NCBI RefSeq assembly: GCF_900963305.1
Contig: NC_042518.1
Location: 13,530,486 to 13,594,485, forward strand
Direction: 5' to 3'
Source: Echeneis naucrates
Taxonomy: Eukaryota > Chordata > Actinopteri > Carangiformes > Echeneidae
Length of the DNA: 64,000 nt
The position numbers were made by a program, and so were the translations under genes. Under the pieces are notes generated by a model. That model was not told the DNA's origin, did no database searches, and saw nothing but the letters and a program-made list of their open reading frames with translations. Shown piece after piece: positions 40,099 through 53,618 of this stretch (positions are counted from its first letter, which is position 1; the number at the start of each line of letters is the position of its first letter).

Positions 40099-42614
40099 GG
40101 TGGGTGGCATCAGAAGTCAAACTGAATAATCAAACATGACCAAACAGAACATAATTTGAAACATTTAATGATGTATACAAAGTGCTGCTTTGTTCAACTC
40201 CAGAGCTGAACTTTAAAAATAAAAAGGAAACAAACACTGCAGGGAAATATACATAGCATGCAACACAGTGTAGGGCTAGGATGCACTCCACAAGGTAGAG
40301 GTAGTGATCTACTTTGGGTTTCGGTTTACAATGACAATACAGGTGTGGCACAGTGATTCCCCTCACATCAGCAGTTTGTAACATAAATTAGGCCTGTGAA
40401 GGAAAATGCTTAATATGCACACAAGATCTACTGTGGCTTGGCCTTATCTGTACATCCAGAACAAAGCACTTCATGAAGTACAAGAATTGATACTTCACAT
40501 ATAGCACTGAATCATTGCAAATAAATAGCTCTTTTTGGTTACAAATGTACAATAAATACAAAAATATTCACCTGTTTCTCCATTATTATCTGAATGATTA
40601 TTTTAACTGAATGCAGTATACACAAATATACACAACCATTGTGGCTCAGCTTTGTATGAGACACAAACTGGGACAGTTATTGAGGGGACACCTGCTCTAT
40701 GTCACTGCATTTTCTTTATTTATTTTTTCAAATTTATTCTAAGGCTAAAAGTGAGAACAAACAGCAGCCAGGTGATTATTTTGGACAACATTGTGATTAA
40801 TTTAGAGAAGAGCCTGAATAAAATCAACTGGACTGGCTGGAATTTATTGAAGTTAGTCTCCCCAGGGTCAGTGAAATGACAGTATGGGGAACGGTGCAGT
40901 TTCAGTTTAAGAAGCTGCACTGCGTACCGGGCTAATCTAATAACAGAAACCTTGGCCATCAAGGCTGCTGTTACACAACTGATGATCTGTGAATAGATCC
41001 CCCTGATCAGATCATATTCTACAGAGATCAGCACCTGTGATCAGACAGAAGCTGACTGGAACTAGTGATAGTCCCCACAGGTCACATGGTTGGTCCGCAG
41101 CATGAGTTGTAGTTGCAGCACTTACAAGTGGCAGCCATTACTCTTTCAAACTTAGTGATGCAATCTCCTTGTATGACACTAATCCACGTCTGGCTACATC
41201 CTTGAGACAGATTGGGCCAGATCAGTACCTACAAGTTAATCAGGGATGAATGTGGACTTGAAACGTGCACAGGCAGGCGCACAAATACAAACACAGTGCT
41301 ACCAAGGTAACGGGCTCCATGCTCTAAAACAGAACTCAAGACAGGAGCCGGAGTTAAGACCAAGTCTAGTTCACAAAACAACCTGCAGGTTAGTTCCAAT
41401 GATGTTCACAGCAGTAGGTTATTGTTCTGATACTGTGCTACAAAGCTCTAGACCAAACCCAAGCAATATTTTACTATTGTAATGATCTACACAAAAGAGG
41501 ACCTGGACTGATATCCAACAATAGCACTTAGTGTGCCAAACTAACTTTTTCGTCCAACATTGCTGCCATCCTGCTTCAAAACAGTTTACCAGAGCAAAAT
41601 AACTCGTGACAGTTGTGCAACACAACAATGAGTTAATAGAGCAAATCAAATCTGTGCGCTCAAAAAAAAAAAAAAAAACAAGACTGGAGGAGAAACGAAC
41701 TGTAGGCAGCAACAAACAAAAGAGACTGTATGCGACAGAGTCACATGAGAACATTTCCTTCTCATGTCAAAATAACTATGGTCTGTCTTTGTTGAATATC
41801 ACAACACAGGAGTGGTCAGAGCAGGCAGTGCATATTCACGCGTTTGGTTTTTGGATTAGAAAGCAAACATGCAAACTGCAGACATTACTGACACAGTCTA
41901 AGGTTTGCTTCCACATACAGTATCACTGGAAACATGTAAAGCATACATCTTGAATGTGAACACTATTGGGTTTTTTTTTCCAAAAAACAAATTTTGCATT
42001 GTATAATAGTTTACCTGTTTATCTGATACAAAGGCATGAAAAGCTACTTGTCTATAACTCAGGAATGCTGAGTCATGGTTGATCAACAATTTATTAACTT
42101 TTGGGTTGGCATACACACCATCACCGACCAATCTTAAAAACAGTCAATGTGGTAACCTAATCAGCATTCCACGTGTGTTTCTAAAACTATGCATCCAATG
42201 AAAAGGGCTCATTCAAGTCATTATCCATTCTCCTGTGGATTGCTCACACGGAGCTTAGTCCCTTCACTTGTGTATCGAGCCCTACACAGCATGCTCACTT
42301 AGCTTCCTTAATGCAATATGGAGAGCCATGAATCCAATGACCCTTCACTTTGCTCTGAGAACCAAATATGTGGATGATCATACCATAGTTTTACAGAAAC
42401 TGATCAACACAATGTAACTGCTACTGTGTGTATCACAGATGTTTGCAAGACCGCAGAGAAAGTGAGAGATCATGTTTTGTTTTCTTTTTAATGAGAAAGG
42501 ATGATTCCATGCAGATGCATTTTATCCCAGGATCCTCATTTTGGCTTGAGGTCACCGCTGCCCACAAAAACAGCGATAGACATTTCACTGCCACGTTGTG
42601 TAGTGTTGCGGTCC
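39461..42614. other. Converging 3' UTRs of the protease and mief1
   Basis: The protease 3' UTR runs from 39461 with AATAAA signals at about 39959, 39988 and 40042. A 30-bp T-run (40066-40097) follows. From about 40140 to 42614 the sequence is probably the long mief1 3' UTR (minus). No coding region is supported. Confidence 0.55.
40066..40097. repeat. Poly(T) tract
   Basis: About 30 consecutive T residues between the two converging genes. It could be the poly(A) tail of a minus-strand retro-insertion or a simple repeat. Confidence 0.8.
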
Positions 42615-44982
<2,368 letters not shown>

Positions 44983-45307
44983 CCTGCAACTGAGAAGGAG
45001 AAAAGGAAAGAGTCAGAGAGGAGGAGACTAATAGGAAGATGACAGAAGTTCTTCTTAGGTAAAAGACTAATATGTCTGGGAACTGCATGCTACAGTTGTT
45101 TTTTTTTTTTTGGTTTGGTTTTTTTTTTAACTGGAATTTTATAGAATCCAACTAAACTAAGTAATCTTCCATTCCTCACACAGAACATTTCTGCCCTGAA
45201 GTATCACAGCTGACATTCAGAGCAACTTCCTTCTTATAAACCCACCTGGGAGATACACCTCCTGACAACCTATAATCCTCCTCCAGATGACCTGCAACCC
45301 CTTTGCC

Positions 45308-45520
45308 CTACATAAGCCCACCCAGTCTGCTGTTGAGGAAGAACTGGCCCCTCTTCAGTGCGTCCTCCTTGTCTTCAGGTACTGTCAGGGCTTGGCACCG
45401 GCGAAACTCGCGAGCTACGGCACGGCGATAGTAGTTGCGGTCGGTGTACTGAAGGTGACGCCCTGCACGGAGCAACGCCCGGTACAGCTCCAGCACGGCA
45501 CTACGAGACCAGCCGCCCAT
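45308..45520 (-). CDS. mief1-mp: MIEF1 microprotein (altMiD51), LYR-motif protein in the mief1 5' leader
   Basis: A 70-codon ORF starting MGGWSRSAVLELYRALLRAG, inside the 5' leader exon (45557-45246) of mief1. The human MIEF1 microprotein is also 70 aa and begins [20 protein letters not shown], so length and LYR core are conserved. The LYR motif (about residues 13-15) belongs to the family that acts with mitochondrial acyl-carrier protein; the human protein is reported in the mitochondrial matrix, linked to mitoribosome assembly. Its start context is weak at -3 (C, with G at +4), allowing leaky scanning to the strong mief1 start. Confidence 0.94.
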   Translation of the reverse strand: MGGWSRSAVLELYRALLRAGRHLQYTDRNYYRRAVAREFRRCQALTVPEDKEDALKRGQFFLNSRLGGLM

Positions 45521-45534
45521 TAGGGACCACTCAT
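45520..45534 (-). promoter_or_regulatory. Four-codon uORF overlapping the microprotein start (TAATG)
   Basis: ATG AGT GGT CCC TAA, whose stop shares its last A with the ATG of the microprotein (sequence CCCTAATGGGC). This geometry is typical of termination-reinitiation. Seen in sequence; its use is inference. Confidence 0.6.
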
Positions 45535-46089
45535 GGAGAGGGGGGACACCCTGGTACCTGGGAAAAGAAAAGCAGGATGTGTGTGTTCAAGGAACGGAGG
45601 AGGGTGACACAGCATATATACATATAGAGTATATCTAACATACAAGTCTGTTGAGATGGGCCAAAAATTCATGTGATCATCCATGATTGTAACTAAAAGG
45701 AAGTTTGAAGTTGAGATATAGAACAGACTGGCGTGCCGCAAAACAGATGGAATAATGTCTTGGACTCTAGGACCACTTATTGACACACAAAAGGGAACTT
45801 TAGCTGTTTTTTTAGAAGTGTCATAAATTGGTCGATAAATTATAATTCACTATCTGCTTTTAGAAATAGCAAAAAAAAAAAAAAAAAGCTTTGGCGTTTC
45901 AATCTGTGTGCTACAAATGTTTAAGCTCAGACAGCCTGTCACTGTCTGTCTGTTAGCTAACGTTCATACAGACTGTCCTCTGGTCTCCACCGATTGTTAA
46001 CATCACCAATGCTACCAAAGAACAGAAAAAAATACAACACGTCGAGCTGCCGAGCCCCCTTGTCTTCAGAAAATGGCTGGCTCAACGCA

Positions 46090-46400
46090 AAGTCACACAT
46101 CTCACGACTAGCCTGTTAGCTTAGCGCGCTAACCGGCTAGCTGTTGGGCTCGGAAGCGTTGACCTTACCTTCAGCTCACCCCGCAGACAACACAAATTCA
46201 TAAAAATGGTGGTTTGTAAGGTGGAAGCAAAAACACAAAGGAGTGACACGAACAAACCTACGTCTGAGAAAAGAGACCCAAGAGTCGAAACAGTCTTCAG
46301 ACAGAGGCAGGGACCTGCTCAACGCCGGGGGTCAGAGTCGACTGTGAGCCCGGACACTAATAGTTTGCGCACATTGTACTTCCGGGTTATCATGTATTTG
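46090..46400 (-). promoter_or_regulatory. Probable mief1 promoter region
   Basis: CpG-containing sequence with ttagcttagcgcgctaaccggc and cggaagcgttgac, upstream of the microprotein exon. The first non-coding exon probably lies here; exact start unknown. Confidence 0.35.
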
Positions 46401-46539
46401 GTTACAATCCGTTCAAAACAATGTTTTATATTATAACCTAATACTATTATTATATCAACTGGATACATACCGAGTTCATTTCCTTTTATATGATGCACCG
46501 GAGAAATAAACCTGTTTCATGTTGTAAAAGATAATTAAG

Positions 46540-46835
46540 ACAACCTTCTTAAGGTTGTGGGTTCGGTTCCCAGCCTGGGGCCTTTCTGTGTGGAGTTTGC
46601 ATGCGTGGGTTTACTCCCACCATCTAAAGACATCATGTTTGGGTTAACTAGTGACTCTAAATTGTCTGTAGGTCTCAGTGTGAGTGTGAGTGGTTGCTGG
46701 TCTCTGTGTGTCTCTGTGTGTTGGCCCTGTGATGGACTGGTGACCTGTCCAGTGTGACCCCGCCCCTCACCCAATGTGAGCTGGGATTGCTTCCAGCACC
46801 CCCCGCGACCTATGAATGAATGATTGAATGAAGAT
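46540..46835 (+). mobile_element. tRNA-derived teleost SINE, near full length
   Basis: A tRNA-like head with a B-box-like gggttcggttccc, then the conserved teleost SINE body: ctgtgtggagtttgcatg, gactctaaattgtctgtagg, ctgtgatggactggtgacc and ccccgcccctcacccaatg, ending in a (TGAA)-type tail (tgaatgaatgattgaatgaa). Diverged from the consensus I remember, so an old insertion. It sits upstream of mief1 and beyond the 3' end of the fusion gene. Confidence 0.85.
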
Positions 46836-48484
46836 GAAGTGATAATCTAAAATGACAGTAGTGCTAATCCATAATTAAAAAAAAAAAAAAAAGTCCACCT
46901 TCTAGAAGTCCTCTGTGTAAATACTGTAAATGTAACTCAATAGCTTGCTTTCCTTGCCATTTCTAAATAATTGATTAAATGCAATATGTTGCAAATTATA
47001 CAATCAACAAAACAATCGCTGACAGTACGCACAAATTTTAGTAAACTGTCACCAAGGTGTCATTCATCAAAGTAGTGAGCTGTAGTGTTGTGTGACTTTT
47101 GATCTCTTTCTTCATGGTAATTTTCTATAGGTGAGGTTCAAGCAGTTTGCATAGCTGATATTTGAATTCGAATTTTGGATGCAATGAAACCCTTTGTGGT
47201 TTTTTTTTTCATGATTTTGAAAGGGAGTACATGTTGCTTTATGTGTTGGCAAATGTCGGAATAACCACATTGCAAATCGCATCAAGCAATATGTTTATAT
47301 GTATATGTATATTCTGGCTACTGGTCACAATGAAGTTCATTACGCCTCAGTGTGCTGAAATATCATCTAAAGCTCTGCACCAAGTGTTATCTGATGGCTT
47401 TAAACCAATGACATGATAAGAGACTCACATAGTGATGCATCCCATTGGACTGATCAGTAATCCATACAGATTGGTAACTGCGATTTATTTGGTTTGTTAC
47501 ATTTTGAAGAATTAAAAATCATTATTACTCCATGAAAGACAACAGATACATGATCCATATCACTTGGACAATAATCCTTTCCATGAAACAAAATTATGGT
47601 AAACATAAGACAAAAAATTGTTTGTACAATTGATTATGCAACATGTATTGCCAAGATTTAACAAACATGTTTCCATATAATGTCCTTAAAAGGAATTAAG
47701 AACTTGAAGACAGGTAAGAAATTAGACAAATATATAGTAGTAGAGAAAAGTGATGGAAATGTCCCCATCCATGAGTAAGCATAGTTTGAAGAATGAAAAT
47801 ACAAATCACCAAATCTTAACTAAACTATACACCTTTCAGCCATTTTAGACCTGCATGGAAACAGCACTCTCCATTAATCAAAACACCCAATGAACAAATT
47901 TCTTGAGGAAGGAGGTTTTTTTCCTCCCCTGCACAGAGAAAATGAATTCCAGGGAAATCAAAGCTGCTCTTGAAAAAAATGGTAAACCTCTCACTAAGTC
48001 ACTTTATGCTGGTTTCTCCTTCAATTTTACTATCTATACAATTTATATCATGTGACAAATGATTCAGACAAAGATCAATAAATCCAGCCTGTAAAGCACA
48101 CTTACATCAAAGAATGAATAAACTCAACAAAATAATTGTACTAATTTAGTTTAACATTATATCACTTAAAGAATAACAAATTGCTTAATTTGAATAAGTG
48201 TCATCTTAACTTTCTATGCAACACTATACTTGTCTTTTTTTCTGCAATGGCACCTTTGGTTTGTAATGCATCTCTAGAAAGCTACAAAGGCCAGGTGGAT
48301 CAAATGGCTGTAGGAAATGTCCTTTGTCAACAGACACAGCAGGGAGGATTTTAAGAAATCCAAACTTGGATGAAAGTCACCAACTCTAGATTGTTGAGGC
48401 AATAGTAAAAATCCATGCTCTGTAATCTTTGGCCCTATCAGTATATTCCATCTAATGACCTGGAAATATAATATAAGGTTATCA
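46836..48484. other. AT-rich interval and 3' UTR of the fusion gene
   Basis: AT-rich DNA with an A-run at 46876-46894. The part nearest 48484 is likely the 3' UTR of the fusion gene (minus). No other gene seen. Confidence 0.5.
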
Positions 48485-51400
48485 TCAGGGCATGAACTTC
48501 ATTCCTTTCATTCTAGGTATGATGTGTATGTCTCTAATGTCATCGTGCTGAAGTAGCCAGCACAAGTAGCGCTCTGTCCCCATGCCCCAGCCACTGGTGA
48601 GGAGTGGTTTCACTTGGCGCATGTTAATGTACCACTTGTAAGACTGCTCAGGCACTGCATGGTGCCTGAGGGCCTCCTGTACCATCTCAGGGTTTGAATG
48701 ACGTTCACCAAGGCCCACAGTCTCACCCAGCCCCAGAAGAAGGTCAGCAGCTTTGGCTTTGCACTGCCCAGTGCCCTCCACATAGGCCTGGTAGAAGGGA
48801 ACTCCCAGATGGTCCATCTCAGTCAGCCAAACAGCTCCACCATATTTCTCTATCAAGACCCTTTCTCCTTTGCGTGTTAGTTTTCTGCCAAACTGGGGCT
48901 GACCATCTTGGACCCAGTCCACACAGTCATCAGAGGGCATCATAGGAATGGCCTGGTCCAGAGGGACTCTTGGCAGTGAAGTTTCCCCATCCAACTTACT
49001 CAGCAAGGCTGTGACATGGTTAAGGGTGCCAGCAGTGTTGAGAATTATATCTGAATGCTTCCTCAACATGGACTTGGTGAGATGGGCCACATATCCCTCT
49101 GCTGTGGAAATGGCTTTGTCAATGTCTCCCAACAGTTCACACTCAACGTGGTAGAACTGGTTCAAGTGTGTGGCATCAGGATCTTCCCCTCTAAAGCTGG
49201 GAGATATGTAGTAGGCCCCTGGCAGGTTCTCCTGAAAGCGAAGGAAGTATTCAAGAACAAATTGCATTGAGTCGGCTAAGTAGACATCCTGGCCCAACAG
49301 GTTAACACATACTGGTTCTGAGTCAGACCCCAGACCCATTGGTGAAGAGATGGTGTCTGTTGTGAGAGGCGTCAGTGCGTAGGAGTACTGGCAGGAATTA
49401 TGGAAATATTCCACTGTGCTGTGGAAAAGAGTGTTTTGAATCTGGAACATGTTGCGATACCACTGGCTAGTAATGGCAAGTGTGGAGTGGGAATTCGGAT
49501 CTTTCCACAAATGAGGAGGACTGCAATCAATGATTTGTGAGTGGACTGTTTTGAGGGTCTCGGCATCAGCAGCTGGTCCATCCAGCGATGAAACATATCC
49601 AGGATAGCTTTGAAAGCATTCTGGTTGCAGCTCAACAGCCTTGGTACCATCTGGTGAAGGTAACAAAGGGATCAGCTTGGCATGAGCATAGTCGATCTCA
49701 AAGCCCTCAAAGATCAGAGCAACACCTCGAGCTCGCATCCCCTCTTCCAAAAGCCGGGAAACCTTTTGAGTGGCTAAGATAAGTGCTTTGTAGTTGGCCT
49801 CATCCAGTTTAAAGATGTCACTGGACAAAGGCTTGCGTGGCACCACAACAGTAAGTCCAGGAGTGTTTGGGTATGGTGTGAGGAAGGCAACATGCTCACT
49901 GTCTTCCCACACTCTCCACTGTTGCTGCTCTCCACGAACAATACGGCTGAAAAGGTCATCATTGGAAGGGTCACCAAAAAAGTCAAAGCAAGAAGGTGCA
50001 TTTGGTGTTGGCAGTCCACTTCTAATCTTGGCTTGAACCCGGGTAAGTGCCTCATCATCCCAGCGTGGGCCACTTTTTGAGGTGCAGTATCCAGGATCAT
50101 AAGCATGGAATTCCTCCTCACTAGCGAGATGGGGGTGCCACTTTGGCTCTAATCCATGAAGTGGGAGCAGTTTGATTTGTGCTGGATGATCAGGGGTTGG
50201 ATTGGAAACCAAAGCAACCCGCTCCACCCTCAAACGCTCACGTACTAAGCTTGCTACAGCTCTTGCCACTTGTAGCATAGCCACAAAATCAGGTGTGGCT
50301 AAGTGAAAGATGCTGCTTGCCCCACTAAGAGTTTTTCTTGTCAGAATGGTTGACCCAGGGATCCAGGGATTGGGATTCAGGTAAGCAACCAGTTCATCTG
50401 TTTCAAAAATCACATTAGAGAAGCTTTTCAGAGGCCTGAGCACCTCTACTCGAGACACCCCACTTATCATTGATGCCACAAACATCACGCCAGCATTAGT
50501 TTCGATGATGGCATCACCCTTGGAGTCCACTGCAATGACGCCTGCACAACTCCCACTTAGAATTTCATCCATCACTTTTTTACTTGCCTGTCTAAGGTTA
50601 TAGCCTTTGTGATGATAGAGACTAGCTATTTTCTGGGCAACTGTGTGCCTCAGAAATACATCTCCATCTCCTGAACAGGTGATAGCTAAGTTGTCATCAG
50701 CATATATTCCAGCTCCAACTACTGCTGTATCCCCAACTCGCCCTTTCAACTTCCCCACTAATCCACCTGTGGAGGATGCAGCAGCCAACCCACGCCACTG
50801 GTCCAACGCCACAGCTCCAACTGTTTGAGGGTGATTGTTCTTTGAGTTATTTCCACCATTGAGCTTTGCATTTAACTCTCTGTGACGTATATCAGTGTAG
50901 AAATACTCAGCCCCAACAGGCTTTTCCTTTTCTTCCAGTCCTTCCAGAAACTCCTCAGCCCCCTCTCCCACAATGAGTGAATGTGAGCTTTTCTCCATGA
51001 CACATCTGGCTGCTTTTATAGGGTTCTTCACAGTTTGCACACAAGCTACAGATCCCGACCTCCCTGCACTGCCATCTACAATGGTTGCTTCCAATTCATT
51101 TTTGCCATCTTTGTTGAGTACAGAGCCTTTTCCTGCATTGAAAAGGAAGCAGTCTTCTAGAGCTTCCACTGACCTCTGAACTGCATCCAGACTCCTGCCA
51201 CCTTGTTGAAGCACTTGGCATCCAAGAGTTAATGCTGTCTGAAGGGCAAATTCAATTACCCCAATCACATGGGTGTTTAACATCATCTCTTCTCCAGCTC
51301 CGCCATGGATCACCAGAGTATAGTCTGGACTCATGCCTGAGGTGGAGTCAACTGTACTTTTTGTATTGTTTGTGCTCACCAGACAGGGATGTGTCCGCCC

Positions 51401-53618
51401 ACTAATTTTCTCTGTGTGACCCTGTTGGAGTAGACACTCCAGGGCTCCCATCTGGTTTGCAATGGCATATCTAACAGCTAGAAGCATCACCAACTTCAGG
51501 TTTGCCTTCAGGTGTTCTTCAAGCTTCCTCAGTGTCAGAGCAAAGCTTCCTTTCCCATTGAGGACTATACGAACCTTGTCCCTTTTTCCGAGGTAGGTCA
51601 CAGCCAGCTGATCTTGGGCATAAACATTCCCTACACCACACTCTACACCCTCCATCACATCTGTACCAGTAAGGTATACAGATGGACATCCAAAGGGGTC
51701 CAGAAACTTCTTCAGTGGATTGTCAGATGGTAAAAATCTGCGCAGGGCAGCTAGATGAGGACCAACACCCTGACCTCTTTTGGTCTTTCTAATGAGACCC
51801 TTATGCTCCAAAAATGCAACATGGAACAAACATAGGAGGTCAGCAGTGTATTGCATTGTGTCATCAGGGTGAACACAGGACGCCAAGGCACCTACTAACT
51901 TGCGGGAATGCATAGTGAGTGAGTATGTAGGATCACATCTGCCATGTTTGTAGTGGCGCATATGGCTAGGTGTGACAAGTATGTAACTATCAGCAGATTC
52001 ACCAAGAGTTTGCCTCAGAGAGAGCTGCAAGGAGAAGTTTATCCAAGCGTCGTACAGGCCTCTCTGCCCTCTAAGAGTAGAGAAGACATCAGGATAGGAG
52101 GACACATCAAAAGTAAGAAGTGGATGTGTTGCCATTAAGTCTGGACTTGGTTTGGGGGGGTTTACCCCTTTCAAAGGGAATGTTAACGGAGTAGGACAAC
52201 CGGAATTTACACTGTTAAGTGTGACAAACCCATTCACATTTTCTGGTTTAGTACAGACGAGGTTTAAGTCAGCAGTCTCAGATAGACTGTACACACGCTC
52301 AGTCATGAGGCCAGCCACCATCCCATCCACAACGCTGTGCTCATATGTCATCCCAGCTGTACCATCCTTAAACACCACCAGGTTTACTACCTGTCAAAAA
52401 AGAGACAAACAAAAATTTGGTTGTTTTTATTATGTACTCAAAGTGAATATGCAGCATTCGTGTGCATTTACGTATCCTATAAAATTTTCTGTCCAAGTCT
52501 AAATCAGAACCTTTTAGTAGAAGTTGTAATTCGAGATCTGAGTAATTATAACAGAATGACCTGATATTTGTGAAATAAGAGGGAGGAGAGAGACATCAGA
52601 TCTGGGGTCATTCAAACAAATCTGGGATTATTTAAAATGTTCAGTTTTTCTCCTTTACCTTATCATAGTATCTCAGACATGGAGAAGTACCGCTTCTTCC
52701 TCCCAGCCTCACAGCATTGAGGATATCAGCCAGTTCACAAGGTGCGTTCATGTCTTCCAGACAGAGCGTTAACACAGCACTCTCCATCAGCCCCAGTGAT
52801 GCTGCCGCTTCCCCTCCTTGTTCCAGGATCTCTTCTCTGATGGCAGCCCAGGTTTTGCGGTGCAGAGCTGAGAATTTGCAAATGGCAGAGGGATCAGTCT
52901 GGTTCCCTGCTCCAGGTTGATCCATCACCTGAGCCAACTGGTTGTAGATGTCAGTGAATGGCCGAACGGAAACTGGTTCATCAGTGCTGGAACGGCACAA
53001 TATGTCAACAGGAAACACTCCTCCAACGCAGGTGATGATAGCATGGAGGCTATCTGGGTAGACCTGGAAATGATAAAAGGATGGATGAATATGGGATAAC
53101 TAATCCGATATTCTCTGCACGGATCTTAACTCTGGAAACTTCAAACCCGCTCCCGATGTGTCCTGTTATATTACCTTAATTTGATCTTGAGTCCTGCCAG
53201 GGATCCGGCTGGCAGCAAACACCTCAGACTGCTGTGTGCGCTCCATTAGCACACCGCCCTCCAGCAACATGGGCTCAGTGTATAGCTTTGCGGCTGCCCA
53301 GAGTAAAGCAGCTGCCCTCCCCAACTGGGTGCATCTCGTTGCTTTGGATGGAAGAAGAACAACAGGGAGGGCTGTGGAAGCGGGCAGAGGGTCAGCACAT
53401 GACAGCAGGCCGCCCTTGAACTGCTCTGTCACCCAGTTCTCCTGGTCTGAGGCTCTCATAGCTATTTCCTGCTGTGCCTCTTGAAGGAACTTCGTCTGCT
53501 GTTCCAGTGCACTTTTGAACTCAGGGTAGATGTCAGGACTTAAAGTGAGCTGCAGGACACGGCTCACTTCTTGCAAGGTTACATCCAACTCTGGAACGGG
53601 GTAGTTGGGAAGGGCCAT
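48485..53618 (-). CDS. Fusion enzyme: carnitine acyltransferase + isoaspartyl peptidase + two HIT-like + AsnRS-like domain
   Basis: Three coding exons, 53618-53175, 53063-52659 and 52390-48485, join in frame (all phase 0) to 1584 aa. Domains: carnitine/choline acyltransferase (about 1-605) with RIPG, the general-base His in YEHSVVDG (His about 301), HGRCDPTYSL and GQGVGPHL; isoaspartyl peptidase/L-asparaginase (about 640-925) with VIHGGAG, nucleophile Thr about 806 in QTVGAVALD, STGGLVGKLKGRVGD and GAGIYADD; a HIT-like repeat (about 940-1030) without the His triad; a second HIT-like repeat (about 1092-1192) ending IDYAHAKLIPL; and a class II AsnRS-like catalytic domain (about 1242-1584) with motif 2 SFRGEDPDATHLNQFYHVEC and motif 3 GWGMGTERYLCW but no anticodon-binding domain. 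No targeting peptide or membrane segment is obvious. The ORF has no breaks and key residues of at least three domains are kept, so it should be an active multifunctional enzyme. Product unknown. A non-coding first exon near 55.5 kb is likely. Confidence 0.93.
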
